Assembly: GCA_963971575.1 (NCBI GenBank)
Contig: OZ020624.1
Coordinates: 11,742,625 to 11,806,624 of the forward strand
Reading direction: 5' to 3'
Origin: Liopterus haemorrhoidalis
Taxonomy: Eukaryota > Arthropoda > Insecta > Coleoptera > Dytiscidae
DNA: 64,000 nucleotides
The position numbers and the translations under genes are program-made. Below, piece after piece: positions 44,701-53,369 of the stretch. The notes below the pieces were generated by a model. The model had not been told where the DNA came from, made no database searches, and saw only the letters and a list, made by a program, of their open reading frames with translations. Position 1 is the first letter of the stretch. Each line of letters opens with the position of its first letter.

Positions 44701-44902
44701 CTTGTTCTAATCGACATTCTAGTTCTACCCTTGTATTTCTGGCACACTGAGTATTAAGACTAAAGAGATCTATCTTGATATTATTGTTGTTTGTTTTGTC
44801 AGGGGATTCTTCTGGCTGTTTAGTTGAGGTCGATGTTACGAAAAAACTTATTGGGTTCTGTATTGTTGACATTATATGATGTAGTTGAACTGTTGTTTTC
44901 AC
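41726..44902 (-). CDS. CR1-like ORF2: endonuclease and reverse transcriptase, uninterrupted
   Basis: 1058 codons. A Ser/Asn-rich N-terminus (about 90 residues) precedes an AP-type endonuclease with LLVNIRSINCFKVSQ, FLCLTELW, GGGVGIW, FIFAGDFNYDP and WYSDHRVV. The linker contains WMDNKIILSSVYLKDL and WRVVSELTNKS. RT motifs: LSGGPDEIPDMILK, PIFKKGDQTNVKNYRPIAL, QQHGFRSKFSTLTAI, IGIFCDLSRAFDCVSHEIL, YGIRGSVLDWLQSYL, IGVPQGSILGPLLFI, the catalytic LYADDTSLL, and IKLLGFEMDEHLNWKSH. No RNase H follows. The CDL(S)+AFDCV, YGIRG and YADDT set marks the CR1/L2-related group (Daphne/Crack-like possible). All catalytic residues I can check are present, so the enzyme may be functional. The ATG is used as start; it overlaps the ORF1 end. 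Confidence 0.9.
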   Translation of the reverse strand: MKTTVQLHHIMSTIQNPISFFVTSTSTKQPEESPDKTNNNNIKIDLFSLNTQCARNTRVELECRLEQDNFVPASSPPSKTHNCNIVDKVDEVSYDLLLVNIRSINCFKVSQLQIDFLSKSNFKFLCLTELWSAESELINLNFGNLKLTSFFCRDKTKGGGVGIWSNVSLTTYNLNLSKYCLTKHIEVCGLVWEFTTRQKLNLITIYRSPDGDTDIFFEYLNTLLHDIYKAGENFIFAGDFNYDPLDNDPNFFILKELFSSYGLLMKVDSPTRVTATTESMIDHIFTNIGHSDFSTVHDIWYSDHRVVLFDTKFHSALNSSNVNFRKRIFSASNIHYFQQSLVTKEWDEVLTLTNAENAFNRFYEQFSYYFNDCFPFKLCKQKSKTNPWMDNKIILSSVYLKDLYLIQQMYPQFKAFYKLKRKEHINLIKKAKKTYYMSLIQDSITENKPKVPWRVVSELTNKSKFHKNVTLRKDNSLETDPTIIANSFNQFFINEPKKLFSELKSPMEDRSLYCSPGISFANSMFLEPYTEFELLSLLNNKLKNKLSGGPDEIPDMILKVCLPNIIAPLTHLINISFAQGHFPSILKRVKINPIFKKGDQTNVKNYRPIALCSVFAKIYDYSMYNRLLSYITTKNILTPQQHGFRSKFSTLTAINAFLNEICCTLEANDCPIGIFCDLSRAFDCVSHEILLFKLEKYGIRGSVLDWLQSYLTNRSQFVELTHLSQKDSLKFKSEVEHNSIGVPQGSILGPLLFILFMNDLPKYLEKYKMVLPVLYADDTSLLVKGSNIQDTKSLCQEILTDLITWFNANQLHLNYSKTGIVCFNLNYRNPQNINDPLICNEQIISEFKNIKLLGFEMDEHLNWKSHCASLVSKLNAVCYQVRVLRDVLDCVHLRLFYNAHVLSRLTYGIIHWGAGSKASDVFITQKRIIRTMFKLHPLDSCRNFFKTHKILTVPGIYVLQILLHIFDNKDALNSTYSHNYNTRYYNLHIPAHHLTFSSKSPIIQGAKLFNSLPEELKNCKNKKHFKNNINNIISRMGPYSVKEFYSNIPNSLPDFNLP

Positions 44903-45060
44903 TGACTCTTTTCTTTATCTCTTTTAAAATGATTCTCTTTCCAACAATGTTGAGATGTAAACCATGTCTGGTAAAACATTTTACGGAAAGATACTTTTTT
45001 TTTACTAAAGGAAGTAGTATTATATGCTAATTGGATAGACCAAGATGGTTTTTCAAAATT
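44850..45060 (-). pseudogene. CR1-like ORF1 C-terminal remnant
   Basis: In the frame that reaches past the ORF2 start, the minus strand encodes KCFTRHGLHLNIVGKR, the closing motif (F-T-R-H-G-L-H-L-N) of the SGNH/esterase-like ORF1 proteins of many CR1/L2-group elements. Upstream SIQLAYNTTSF is in a different frame, separated by a T9/A9 run (44995-45003). ORF1 would overlap ORF2 by about 50 nt, as in several LINE families. The remainder of ORF1 is absent. Confidence 0.55.
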
Positions 45061-45218
45061 TAACAAAAGAATATAAACGCTGTCATAAATGACGTTTGTC
45101 AAATTAAATGTCAACTGGTAATTAAATGTCCGATTGGTACATATGGCCCTCGGTAAATTACCGACACTACTTATATGTAAATATGTATACCTAAATTGTA
45201 TCTTGGTCAAGTCACTAT

Positions 45219-45360
45219 AGGCGTTTACGAAAACTCTACCGGTGGATACAATACATTTACCGGTCTATAAATAGTTACATGCTTATATACGTTCACTGAA
45301 CTTGTTTTCGAACGCAGTTGATGTATCCGGTATCTACAGGTAGAGTTTTCGTAAACGCCT
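45219..45360. mobile_element. MITE-like element, ~142 bp
   Basis: Imperfect terminal inverted repeats of about 40 bp: AGGCGTTTACGAAAACTCTA at 45219 and its exact complement ending at 45360, continuing less perfectly through CC(G/T)GT and GATAC...ACA. No coding capacity. The flanks are TA-rich (left ACTAT, right TATTA), compatible with a TA-type duplication. The parent transposase is not in the window. Confidence 0.75.
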
Positions 45361-45589
45361 TATTACAATTCTAAGCGTACCTTAATTTTTACAGGTTAAC
45401 GGCGTATTTTTACTTTAAATTATTAAAGAAACATTCTCATGACATAGTGGCCGTTGGAGTGACGTCATTTCCGTCAAAGAAATTCGTATATAAAAATATT
45501 TAAAGCCTCCTTCCTTCTGCTGTAAACAATTTCTATGAATCATGCATGCAAATAGAGATACTTCATCAAGCACCACCCAGCTTGATGAA

Positions 45590-45950
45590 GTTCCTTCGTG
45601 GTCAAAGATACAAGCTAGTATTAACTTCATTTTAGAAAAAAGAGTTGGTCTTCAACTGGATGATGTCGAATTATTTGATGAATATTCTTGAATTAAAAAT
45701 GGATGGATAACAAAACAGCCGAACAAAAATATGTAGAAATATTTACACATTTTGCACTTTACATATTTCCTACATAAATATTTTAAAAATAGTTGAATTT
45801 ACCATGTACTTATTAGCAACCAACGCACCAACAGAAAGAGTATTTTTTATAGTAAACAACATTTGGTCAACCGAAAAAACACAACTAAAAGTCGAGACCG
45901 ACAAATCACTTTTTATTATAAAATGTAATTACAATATGATGTTGAAATGA
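45590..45950 (+). pseudogene. hAT transposase C-terminal relic (hAT-4)
   Basis: The frame at 45803-45950 encodes YLLATNAPTERVFFIVNNIW followed by TEKTQLKVET, matching the hAT dimerisation domain (S/N-N-A-x-x-E-R-x-F-S). A preceding frame (ASINFILEKRVGLQLDDVEL, 45610-45690) may be its upstream helix. Frames are broken between them and the rest of the gene is missing. Confidence 0.65.
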
Positions 45951-46039
45951 TAAAGTGACATTGACACTTGACATTATAAATGACAGTGACAGTTCACGTT
46001 ACTAGAGTAACATTTTTATATATATTATTTTGTTATAAT

Positions 46040-46415
46040 TGACTGAGAATGAGAATGCTGAGGTAGATGCTAGGAAGAACAATGAGAGATAAGATCAGAA
46101 ATGAACACACTCGCAATCAACTGAAAGTAGGCGAATTATCTATGAAAATGCAAGAAAAGAGACTCAGGTGGTATGGCCATGTGATGAAAAGGGGGGAAAA
46201 TAATATTGGGAGAAAAATTTTGGAAATGAAGTAAAAGGGTAAGAGGAAGGCAGGGCGCCCTAAACGGAGATGGAACGAATGCCTCATAACTGACTTCTCC
46301 AGCAAATATTTACAGAGAGACGAATGGAAAGACAGAAATGAATGGAGAAGAATGATAAGGAACAGCGACCCCATATGACATGGGATAAGCTAGGGAAAAA
46401 GAAGAAGAATTTGGT
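46040..46415 (+). pseudogene. RTE-clade non-LTR 3' fragment
   Basis: It encodes the RTE C-terminus: MRMLRWMLGRTMRDKIRNEH, then KMQEKRLRWYGHVMKR, then GRPKRRWNECL and the W(K)DR.EWR end, with one internal TAA near 46234. It finishes with GGGATAAGCTAGGGAAAAAG, typical of RTE/BovB-like tails. Only the last ~110 codons remain. Confidence 0.8.
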
Positions 46416-46483
46416 TATGATTGTTAAGTTGTTGAAAAAAACTAAAATGTTGTAATATTATTATATTGTGTCAATCCATTCCA

Positions 46484-47320
46484 TTAATAAAAGTAATATA
46501 TACTTTGTGTAGTATAATTATTGTCATTACACTGTGTATGCTCTGGGATAATTGGAACACGTATTCTTCTTAAATAATTAATCTTTTTAACAATTTTTTT
46601 AGAAATATAATTTACATGATTTTTACCCGATAAATCTTCGTCGATAATTACCCCTAAATATTTAAATTCTGATACTAAATTTAATTTTTCTCCTCCCATT
46701 TCTATTTTAAAACCATCTTTTGCATTTTTTGTTGCTTGTTACCAATTAACATTCCCATGGTTTTTTCAATATTAAGTTTGAGCTTATTTTTAGTCAGCCA
46801 TTTTTCAATATTGATAAGCTCACTGTTTACTGTGCACTGAATATTCTTTATATCGTCATTCGTGTAATAAATCAAGGTATCGTCAGCGAATAGGTGGACA
46901 TTACATTTTTTTATCACGTTTTTAATGTCATTAAAGAAAATAATAAAAAAACAGTGGTCCTAGAACACAACCTTGAGGTATTCCAAGATTATTCTTACGA
47001 AAGTCTGACTACTGGTTAATAAATTTGACGGCTTGCAATCCATCTGATAAATAAGAGCGTAAAAGGTTGAAAGCTGTCCCTCTGATACCATAACTTTGCA
47101 GTTTGTTTAAAATTACTCCCCTATCAATTGTTTCAAAAGCTCTACTTAAATCTAAAAATACAGCACAGGTTAATTTTTTATTATCTAATTCATGTTTCCA
47201 ATTGTTTATAATATAGTTAATAACTGTTATATTTTTGTACTGTTTATATTCTGTATTATTTGTGTTAACCTGTAATTGGAACCATCTACTAAGATGGTTC
47301 TGTTGGTTAACCTACTTTAA

Positions 47321-47355
<35 letters not shown>

Positions 47356-47515
47356 ACTGTTTCACAAGAATGCTTCCTTCGAAATCCCGATTGTTCGGCT
47401 ATAATTATATTATCTTCCTCAAAATACATTTCCAGCTGTTCTTTCATAATTATTTCAATAATTTTTTCCATGGCATGAAGCATATTAATTGGCCTTAGTT
47501 CATTTCCATTATTTC
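46484..47515 (-). pseudogene. CR1/L2-like reverse transcriptase fragment
   Basis: Minus strand: 47515-47362 gives ELRPINMLHAMEKIIE and SGFRRKHSCETV. After a 126-bp insert it continues with AVFLDLSRAFETIDRG, YGIRGTAFNLLRSYLSD and LGIPQGCVLGPLFF (47220-46960). A break near 46925 precedes the catalytic VHLFADDTLIYY and the NKLKLNIEKT block (46917-46702), then SEFKYLGVIIDEDL (46699-46484). It is distinct from the 41726-44902 element. At least two frameshifts. Confidence 0.8.
47229..47354 (+). mobile_element. 126-bp insertion ending in (AAAT)n, with 7-bp duplication
   Basis: AACTGTT occurs at 47222-47228 and again at 47355-47361. Between them lies a short sequence with a 9-bp hairpin (GGAACCATC / GATGGTTC) and an (AAAT)n tail of about 12 units. 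Removing it and one duplicate restores the RT reading frame of the surrounding element. It is a 5'-truncated LINE 3' end or a SINE fragment. Confidence 0.75.
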
Positions 47516-47521
47516 GTCAAA

Positions 47522-48895
47522 ATAAATGGCGAAGACGTTAAAATTTTTAAGCAGGAATTTTTGTCAGTTCATTGTTTACAAAATTCACAAAAACGCATTT
47601 AGTTATTATATGAACAAATGAAACATGGTCGCACAGTTCCAAAAACCGATGAACGCGGTAAACATGCTAACAGGCCTAATAAAGTTCCTGAGCAAGTTGA
47701 TCAATCTGTAAGAGATCACATAAAATCAATACCTACCTACACCAGTCATTACAGCAGACAAAGAAATCTCGAGAAAGTATTTTTGGATTGCGATTTGAAT
47801 ATTTCGACTCTTTACAAGGATTATTATTTAGATTGGTGTGAAAAAAGAAACCTAATGCCAGCCACAAAAGATAAGTATAGAAGAATATCTGGCACCGAGT
47901 TTAATATAGGTTTTAAATTACCACGCAGTGATACGTGCAAAACCTGTGATCATTTAAATATACAAATAGAAGCTATTAAAGACGATATCGAGTCGATATC
48001 GAGATTGAAACTGGAACTGGAGCTACACCAACGACGAGCAGCAGCGATGCAGAGGAGTTTACAAGAAGTTGCAGATGCTAATGGAAAGGACGTGATAAGT
48101 TTTGATTTACAACAGGCATTACCAACCCCTGATCTCAGTGTGGGCCCAGCATATTATCTGAAAAAACTGTGGACATACAATTTGAGAATACACAATTGCA
48201 TTAATAAAATAGGTTACATGTACATGTGGTCAGAAAAACTGGCCAAGCGCGGAAGTGATGAAATTTCTAGTGTTATCCTGAAATATATAAACGAACATTC
48301 ATCAAATAATGACAAATTAATTGTTTATACAGATAATTGTGGTGGGCAAAATAAAAATTCGGCCTTAGTGACTTTATGGCTACAAATGGTTCGAGAAAAA
48401 GAAAATCAAAATAATAGAACATAGGTTTCTAATATCTGGGCATACCCATTTGCCGTCTGATAGAGAATTTGCCCTTATTGAAATATTTAAAAAGAAACTG
48501 AGGCAAGTCTACACACCAGTTGAGTGGTATGATTCTGTAAAAAAAGCCAACAAGAAAAATCCTTTTGAAACAACTGAAATGAAAACCGAAGAATTTTATT
48601 CATTTCAAGTATTGGTAAAGAGCCTTTAAAATTTTCCCATGTCCTTTGTTTTAAATTTGATACCAATTACCCAAATACTATGTTTATAAAATATGTCTAC
48701 AATGAAGAGTTTAGAAATGCAAACATAGCGAAAAGAGAACGACCAATTTGTTTTAATTTAAAAGAATTGAAACCAAAGTAGGATGGCCCTATTAGAATTA
48801 ATTGTAAAAAAATTAATGACATAAAGAAACTTTTACTGTATATACCACTAATACATCACGGCTTCTATACAAGTTTAAGCGGCTTTTGTTATGTA
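47522..48895 (+). pseudogene. DUF7869-type putative transposase-derived protein
   Basis: The main frame (47618-48424, 268 codons) encodes DERGKHANRPNKVPEQV, KLPRSDTCKTCDHLNIQIEA, a coiled helix, VISFDLQQALPTPDLSVGP, LKKLWTYNLRIHNC and LIVYTDNCGGQNKN. This set is shared by many uncharacterised insect proteins with a DUF7869-type domain; the FDLQQALPTP and D-N-C-G-G-Q-N blocks suggest an RNase H-like fold with acidic residues. Upstream coding continues to about 47522 with one TAG near 47596. Downstream, a frameshift near 48410 leads to LISGHTHLPSDREFALIEIF and later HVLCFKFDTNYPNTMFIKYV. So it is nearly full length but broken. The cellular or transposon role is not established. Confidence 0.65.
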
Positions 48896-49340
48896 GTTGA
48901 CAAAAATAAGGACGATTTTCCAGAAAATGAAGAACGCGGCTTATAATCCGGCGATTTATAATCCTGGCCAGTTACATTAAAATAATACAAGCGTGCTCAC
49001 AGCGCGACACGTTTTTTTCATTAAAACACGCTTTAATCGGATTATCATATTAAGAATCGCGTCTGTGGGAGCCCTTACTCAATTTGACAAAACATTCATT
49101 CATTCATTATATGATTACTTAAGTTTGAACTATATAGAATTAGTTTTTGTTATTGTTGATTGTAAACTTTATACTGTTTTGTAATTAAAATATTAATTAT
49201 AATTTTTTTCAATAAAAAGAATATAAGCTAAAAAAAGGATGATATATTTTAATACAAAAAGGGTACATACCTCATTTTTTATAAAATAAAAATCATTATT
49301 ATTATTAATATTGTGACGATGCACAAGTGACCGTCCCAAA
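48896..49340. other. No gene recognised
   Basis: AT-rich spacer; a small ATT microsatellite at 49296-49310 precedes the SINE-like sequence. Confidence 0.45.
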
Positions 49341-49344
49341 AACG

Positions 49345-49680
49345 AAATTTTTAACAAAGCGAGAATGGTCGAGCGGATTTATTTGCTCAGCAAATTAGCT
49401 AACATTCGGGGGACCAGGGTTCGACACCCTCGGAGGGCGGATGTATTTTTGTTTGGTTTTGGGATAGGTTGGGACCTATCCTAAATGATTTTAATAAAAT
49501 TATAAATTTAATCGGCCTAAAATTTAAAAAAAATTTAATCCTTAAATTATTTATTTGAAAATTTTCTGTGGGGATGTAGTTGCCTTCACACCTAATGGAT
49601 GGCGTTGACGGTCGTTTTTTGTATCTCGTCAACACAGTGGCAATTGGATGCATAGACCTGACAGGAAAATTTCAAAATAG
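49345..49680 (+). mobile_element. tRNA-derived SINE-like element
   Basis: GAATGGTCGAGCGGATTTAT (49361) matches an A box of Leu/Ser-type tRNAs (ATGGCCGAGCGG...). GGGTTCGACACCC (49419-49431) is a B box (GGTTCGANNCC). The two are spaced as in class II tRNAs. The acceptor ends do not pair, so it is not a working tRNA. The downstream body includes a perfect hairpin GGATAGGT-TGGG-ACCTATCC (about 49462-49481) and runs into AT-rich DNA. Pol III boxes plus unrelated body are the structure of a tRNA-derived SINE. Confidence 0.6.
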
Positions 49681-49780
49681 ATTATCTTCCGGCAGAGATA
49701 GTTAACCTCTGCAAAATTGTGAACAAACGACCAAAGAGTAAGTAAACTGTGTGATTATAAATATTATTTTGTTAGGAATA

Positions 49781-50140
49781 GATTTTTTTGAATTTTTGTT
49801 TGTTTTGTGAAGCGTTGCGTCTGACAGAATCATGTTCGTTCCAACCGCGTCAGAATCAACTCTTTACAGCGCTGCAGGGGCGTCGTAGAGAATCTCATTT
49901 TGTCGAAAGTAGATTTTTTTTGAATTTTTGTTTGTTTTGTGAAGCGTTGCATCTGACAGAGTCGTGTTCGTTCCAACCGCGTCAGAAGCAACTCTTTACA
50001 ACGCTGCAGGGGCGTCATTGAGAATCTCATTTTGTCGGAAATAGATTTTTTTAAATTTTTGTTTATTTTTGTGAAACGCTGCGTCTGACAGAGCCGTGCT
50101 CGTTCCAGCCGAGTCGGAAGCAACTCTTTACAACGCCGCG
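49781..50140. repeat. ~130-bp tandem repeat, 3 copies
   Basis: Units begin with GATTTTTTTGAATTTTTGTT at 49781, 49911 and 50044 (periods 130 and 133). They share GTTCGTTCCAACCGCGTCAGA and ACTCTTTACA(A/G)CGCTGC. The open frames on both strands here (plus 49788-50021, minus 50123-49830) simply reflect the repeat length and have no family match. Confidence 0.85.
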
Positions 50141-50460
50141 AGAGTGGGGTGTTTTTTTTTTTTTTGTTTTAGCCGATGTCGCCCACGAAGGACGCCCCAA
50201 CAGAGAGGACCAGGGGCGGAGAATCCTACGTTAGACTGTATTATATTTTGTTTTGTAATACTATTGAAAAAAATAAATCCGGGTAAAAAGTTTCTTGCTG
50301 TTTTCTTTGGTGTGTGCCTATGCGAGAAAGTGTATGTGTTATCATGGAACCCGGACCTCGCTCCACTGAGAAATCCGAGCAATCGGTTGGCGCCCAAATA
50401 CCCATAAGTGAAACGAGTACAGGTAAGCGTCATTTGCGACCGAACATCACGACCTGCCAA
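50141..50460 (+). other. Possible LTR end and PBS
   Basis: After the tandem array the sequence carries an AATAAA (50270) and then TGGCGCCCAAATACCC at about 50388. The first ten bases equal the common tRNA-Lys-type PBS start TGGCGCCCAA. This suggests a 5' LTR (about 49690-50386) with internal tandem repeats, but no partner LTR or pol gene of this element is seen. Confidence 0.3.
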
Positions 50461-51030
50461 ATCGTACCAGGGTATCGAGGTAGGAGCGTCGCAATATGTA
50501 AACGTTATTTACTATATTTTATTCCTAGCATATATGTTTGATTCTATTAAAGATGTTGGGTATATCTAAAGTTGTGTAATACCGTCCATACAATTTATAG
50601 ATTTTTCTAAAACATTCTAAATGAAATAACTCAAAAATTAAGTTGTGCGGCTTACATCCTTCTAATCCCAGGGTCTTCAATTATCAACATATGAATTGTC
50701 TAGAATTAAAGGAGTATTAAAAACCAAAACTGACATATTAAAAAAAATACATAACACTGAAAAATATCATCAGCAATAATTTAATAAATCATTTTTAGAT
50801 TAAATATATTGACATCATATATATATATATAGTTTTATTTTTATTTTTTTGCATTAAAAATGCTTTAAAATAACTTTCATCAGAGTATGTTTTCAAAAAA
50901 TTTCTTCGAGGAGGTGTAGGGGGTTATCCAAATGAATCAGTAGCCAGTTCGCAACTTTTTTATATTTCAAAATAAATATTTTTATAAATGTTATGACAAT
51001 AATACAGTGAAGTTATAATGATATATGTAT
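50461..51030. other. AT-rich sequence, no gene recognised
   Basis: Includes a short (AT)n at 50817-50830. No coding frame is supported. Confidence 0.45.
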
Positions 51031-51039
51031 TTACACCCA

Positions 51040-51518
51040 CAGATGAATATTGTAAAGGTGGGCAAATTGTACATTAAGGACAATTTTATTTATTACCGGA
51101 ACAGAGTCATAGGCACTAGAACATATTTTAGGTGCCAGGAATATAGAACTTGTAGCGGAAGGGCAGTGCTAACGGCTGATGGTGCATTTATTTTAAATAC
51201 AGCAACATAATCACGAAAATAGACAGCTGGATGTGGAGTTATTGAGATTTAGTGCAAAACTGCAGCATATAAGTGAAACAGCATACAAGGCTCTCAGATA
51301 TTTATCGAATAGAAGAAATTAACTTAGGACCTGAAGCACAATTAACAATTGGAGGATGCAACTCTGATAGACGAACAATGAACAGAGCTCGTGCAAGAGC
51401 AGTACCTCCAATTCCTGATACATTGCAGCAATACGGAGAGGTAATTCTAGATGAACGGTATGTTGACATAAAAATGTATCAAAAGTCCTGTAGCAATAGT
51501 ATAACTATTACATTCTAA
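51040..51518 (+). pseudogene. FLYWCH zinc-finger domain relic
   Basis: NIVKVGKLYIKDNFIYYRNR, then TYFRCQEYRTCSGRAVL, fits the FLYWCH pattern (aromatic F/Y, W/F-R-C, C.ARA). The closing H-x-H lies in another frame (NHENRQ, near 51215). A continuation (LRFSAKLQHISETAYKALRY, then ARAVPPIPDTLQQYGEVIL, to 51518) resembles the linker after FLYWCH domains in insect MULE-associated or host proteins. Two frame changes. The rest of the protein is absent. Confidence 0.55.
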
Positions 51519-51625
51519 TTTGTAGTTGAGTAAGAAACTTGTAGTTTAATTGGACATATTTTATTACGGTAAATACGAGGTTAAACCAATGATTTTCGTA
51601 CATCAGAATTAAATTTTTTTCACAG

Positions 51626-53195
51626 ATGTGGACTTATAAGAGAAAAACGAATAGACAGCCACCTTCTGCAGATGCCTTATTTACAGCTACAAAAGCTGTG
51701 AAAAACAAAGACAACCCAGTATCTATCAGACAAGCAGCAAAAGATTGTGTTGTTCCTTATAGAACACTAGCTAGATACGTTAAACGAGTAAAAGATGAGG
51801 AGCTATTAGGAGATAGATCTAATGCTCAAGTATGGCACAAAAAAAAAAACAGACAAGTGTTGATGCCGAATAACTAAGTTTAGAAAATTATCTTAAAAAA
51901 GCATATAAAAAGCATCTTATAAAGCATCAGATATTTATTTTGGTCTGACCCAAGTGGAGTTTTTTTGGACCCAAGTGGACCCAAATGGAGTTCGACGCTT
52001 AGCATACGATTATGGAAAATATTGAAGAAAAACTTACCAGAAAACTGGAGCAATTCAAAAATCGCCGGTCCAGATTGGTTCACTGGTTTTCTAAAACGGC
52101 ATCAATGTCTATCAATAAGAAGTCCTCAAGGTACTAGTTTGTCAAGAGCAACAAGTTTTAATAGAAATTATGTGAAAGCATTTTTTGATAATTTGTGCCA
52201 GGTTTATGATCGATACCACTTTGGTCCAAGCAATATCTATAATATGGAAGAAACGGGTAAAACAACGGTACAGCGCCCAGATCGTATTGTAGCAAGAAAA
52301 GGCTTTAGACAAAATGGTTCATTGACTTTAGCTGAAATGGGGACGTTAGTTCCGATAGCGATCGCTGTATCTGTCACCGGTAATACTGTTCCACTTTTCT
52401 TCGTATTCTCTCGGGTTCATTATAAACACTGTTTTTTTCATGTCAATGCTCCACTTGGCAGTAAAGGCACAACAAATCCCACTGGCTGGATGAAAAAGAA
52501 CAATTTTATCGAATTCATGAAAGATTTTGAGGCTACTTTGAAATGTACCAAAGATAGTCCCAGTCCAACCACGAGTCACATTTATCTATATCTGCTTTTA
52601 ATATTGCCAAAAAAAGAATGGGGTGGTCATATTATCATTTCCACCTCATTTCTTACAAAAACTTTAGCCAAGTGGCTTTGGCCTATTATAATATGTGAAT
52701 TCGGCATGTGCATCGTGGTTAAAAACTCATCCAGGACAAACTATTGGCATTTACGATATACCTGGCATATTAACTACAAGTTTACCGCTTGATTTAGCTC
52801 CTCTTAATATAACTGCTGGATTTAGAACAACTGGAATCTATTCTTGTAACAGGGATATTTTTATTGATGCCGATTTTTTACCGTGCTATGTAACCGATCG
52901 TCCTAATCAAAATGAGCAAGTCGATTTAGAATTTCGTAATTTACCTAATAGAAATATGTCTAGCGAAAAGAACATTCAAAATTTAACTTCACCTCCGCTC
53001 AGTTATGAGAACGAAATATGAACTCAACTAGACAGACCAGGTCCGTCTGGAATATAGCAACAAAACAAATCAGTTTTATCACCAGAAGACATTCAACAAC
53101 TGCCAAAGGTAGGTGAAAGAAAATCTGTAATTAATAAAAGAAATTGCAAATCGACTATCCTAACAGATACACCAGTAAAAAATTAATTAGAAGCT
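51626..53195 (+). pseudogene. pogo-like transposase relic 4
   Basis: ATG 51626 opens a psq-type HTH (ADALFTATKAVKNKDNPVSI, RQAAKDCVVPYRTLARYV). After stops near 51877 and a gap, 51965-52580 encodes [57 protein letters not shown] and [17 protein letters not shown] frameshift near 52585 leads to [16 protein letters not shown], then a degraded catalytic segment, then [20 protein letters not shown] and FRTTGIYSCNRDIF...CYVTDRP (52725-52905). The far C-terminal ILTDTPVKN motif (53158-53184) is retained. The first catalytic Asp is Glu here (NMEETG). Inactive. Confidence 0.8.
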
Positions 53196-53369
53196 TTAAT
53201 GATGCTTCGTTTAGAACCTCAAATTCACTATATAAATTAAGAAATTAAGATTAAGGCATTGACATTTAGTATTTTAGCGGCAAACTTCGATCGATTTCTA
53301 CTTTACAGATCGCTCAGATCTGTTTATATTTGTAATAAAGTTTTGTGTGTTTAGAAGTGAAAAATCAAA

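Larger units (their letters stand above)
41455..45060 (-). mobile_element. CR1-like non-LTR retrotransposon with intact ORF2
   Basis: Minus-strand order: ORF1 C-terminal remnant (about 45060-44850), ORF2 (44902-41726), 3' UTR with a (TATG)n microsatellite (41573-41660), an AATAAA signal and a short (TTA)n end at 41455-41475. The 5' part of ORF1 is missing, so it is a 5'-truncated copy. The 1058-codon ORF2 without a stop indicates a young insertion. Flanking duplications could not be identified with confidence. Confidence 0.85.

Noticed and set aside
45415..45630. Minus-strand 71-codon frame
   Set aside because: Lies antisense to the hAT-4 remnant region and shows no family features.
49345..49440. 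Functional tRNA gene
   Set aside because: A and B boxes are present but the acceptor arms do not pair and no anticodon stem is convincing; it fits a SINE head.
49788..50123. Protein-coding repeats on both strands
   Set aside because: Frames follow the ~130-bp tandem array and have no homology.
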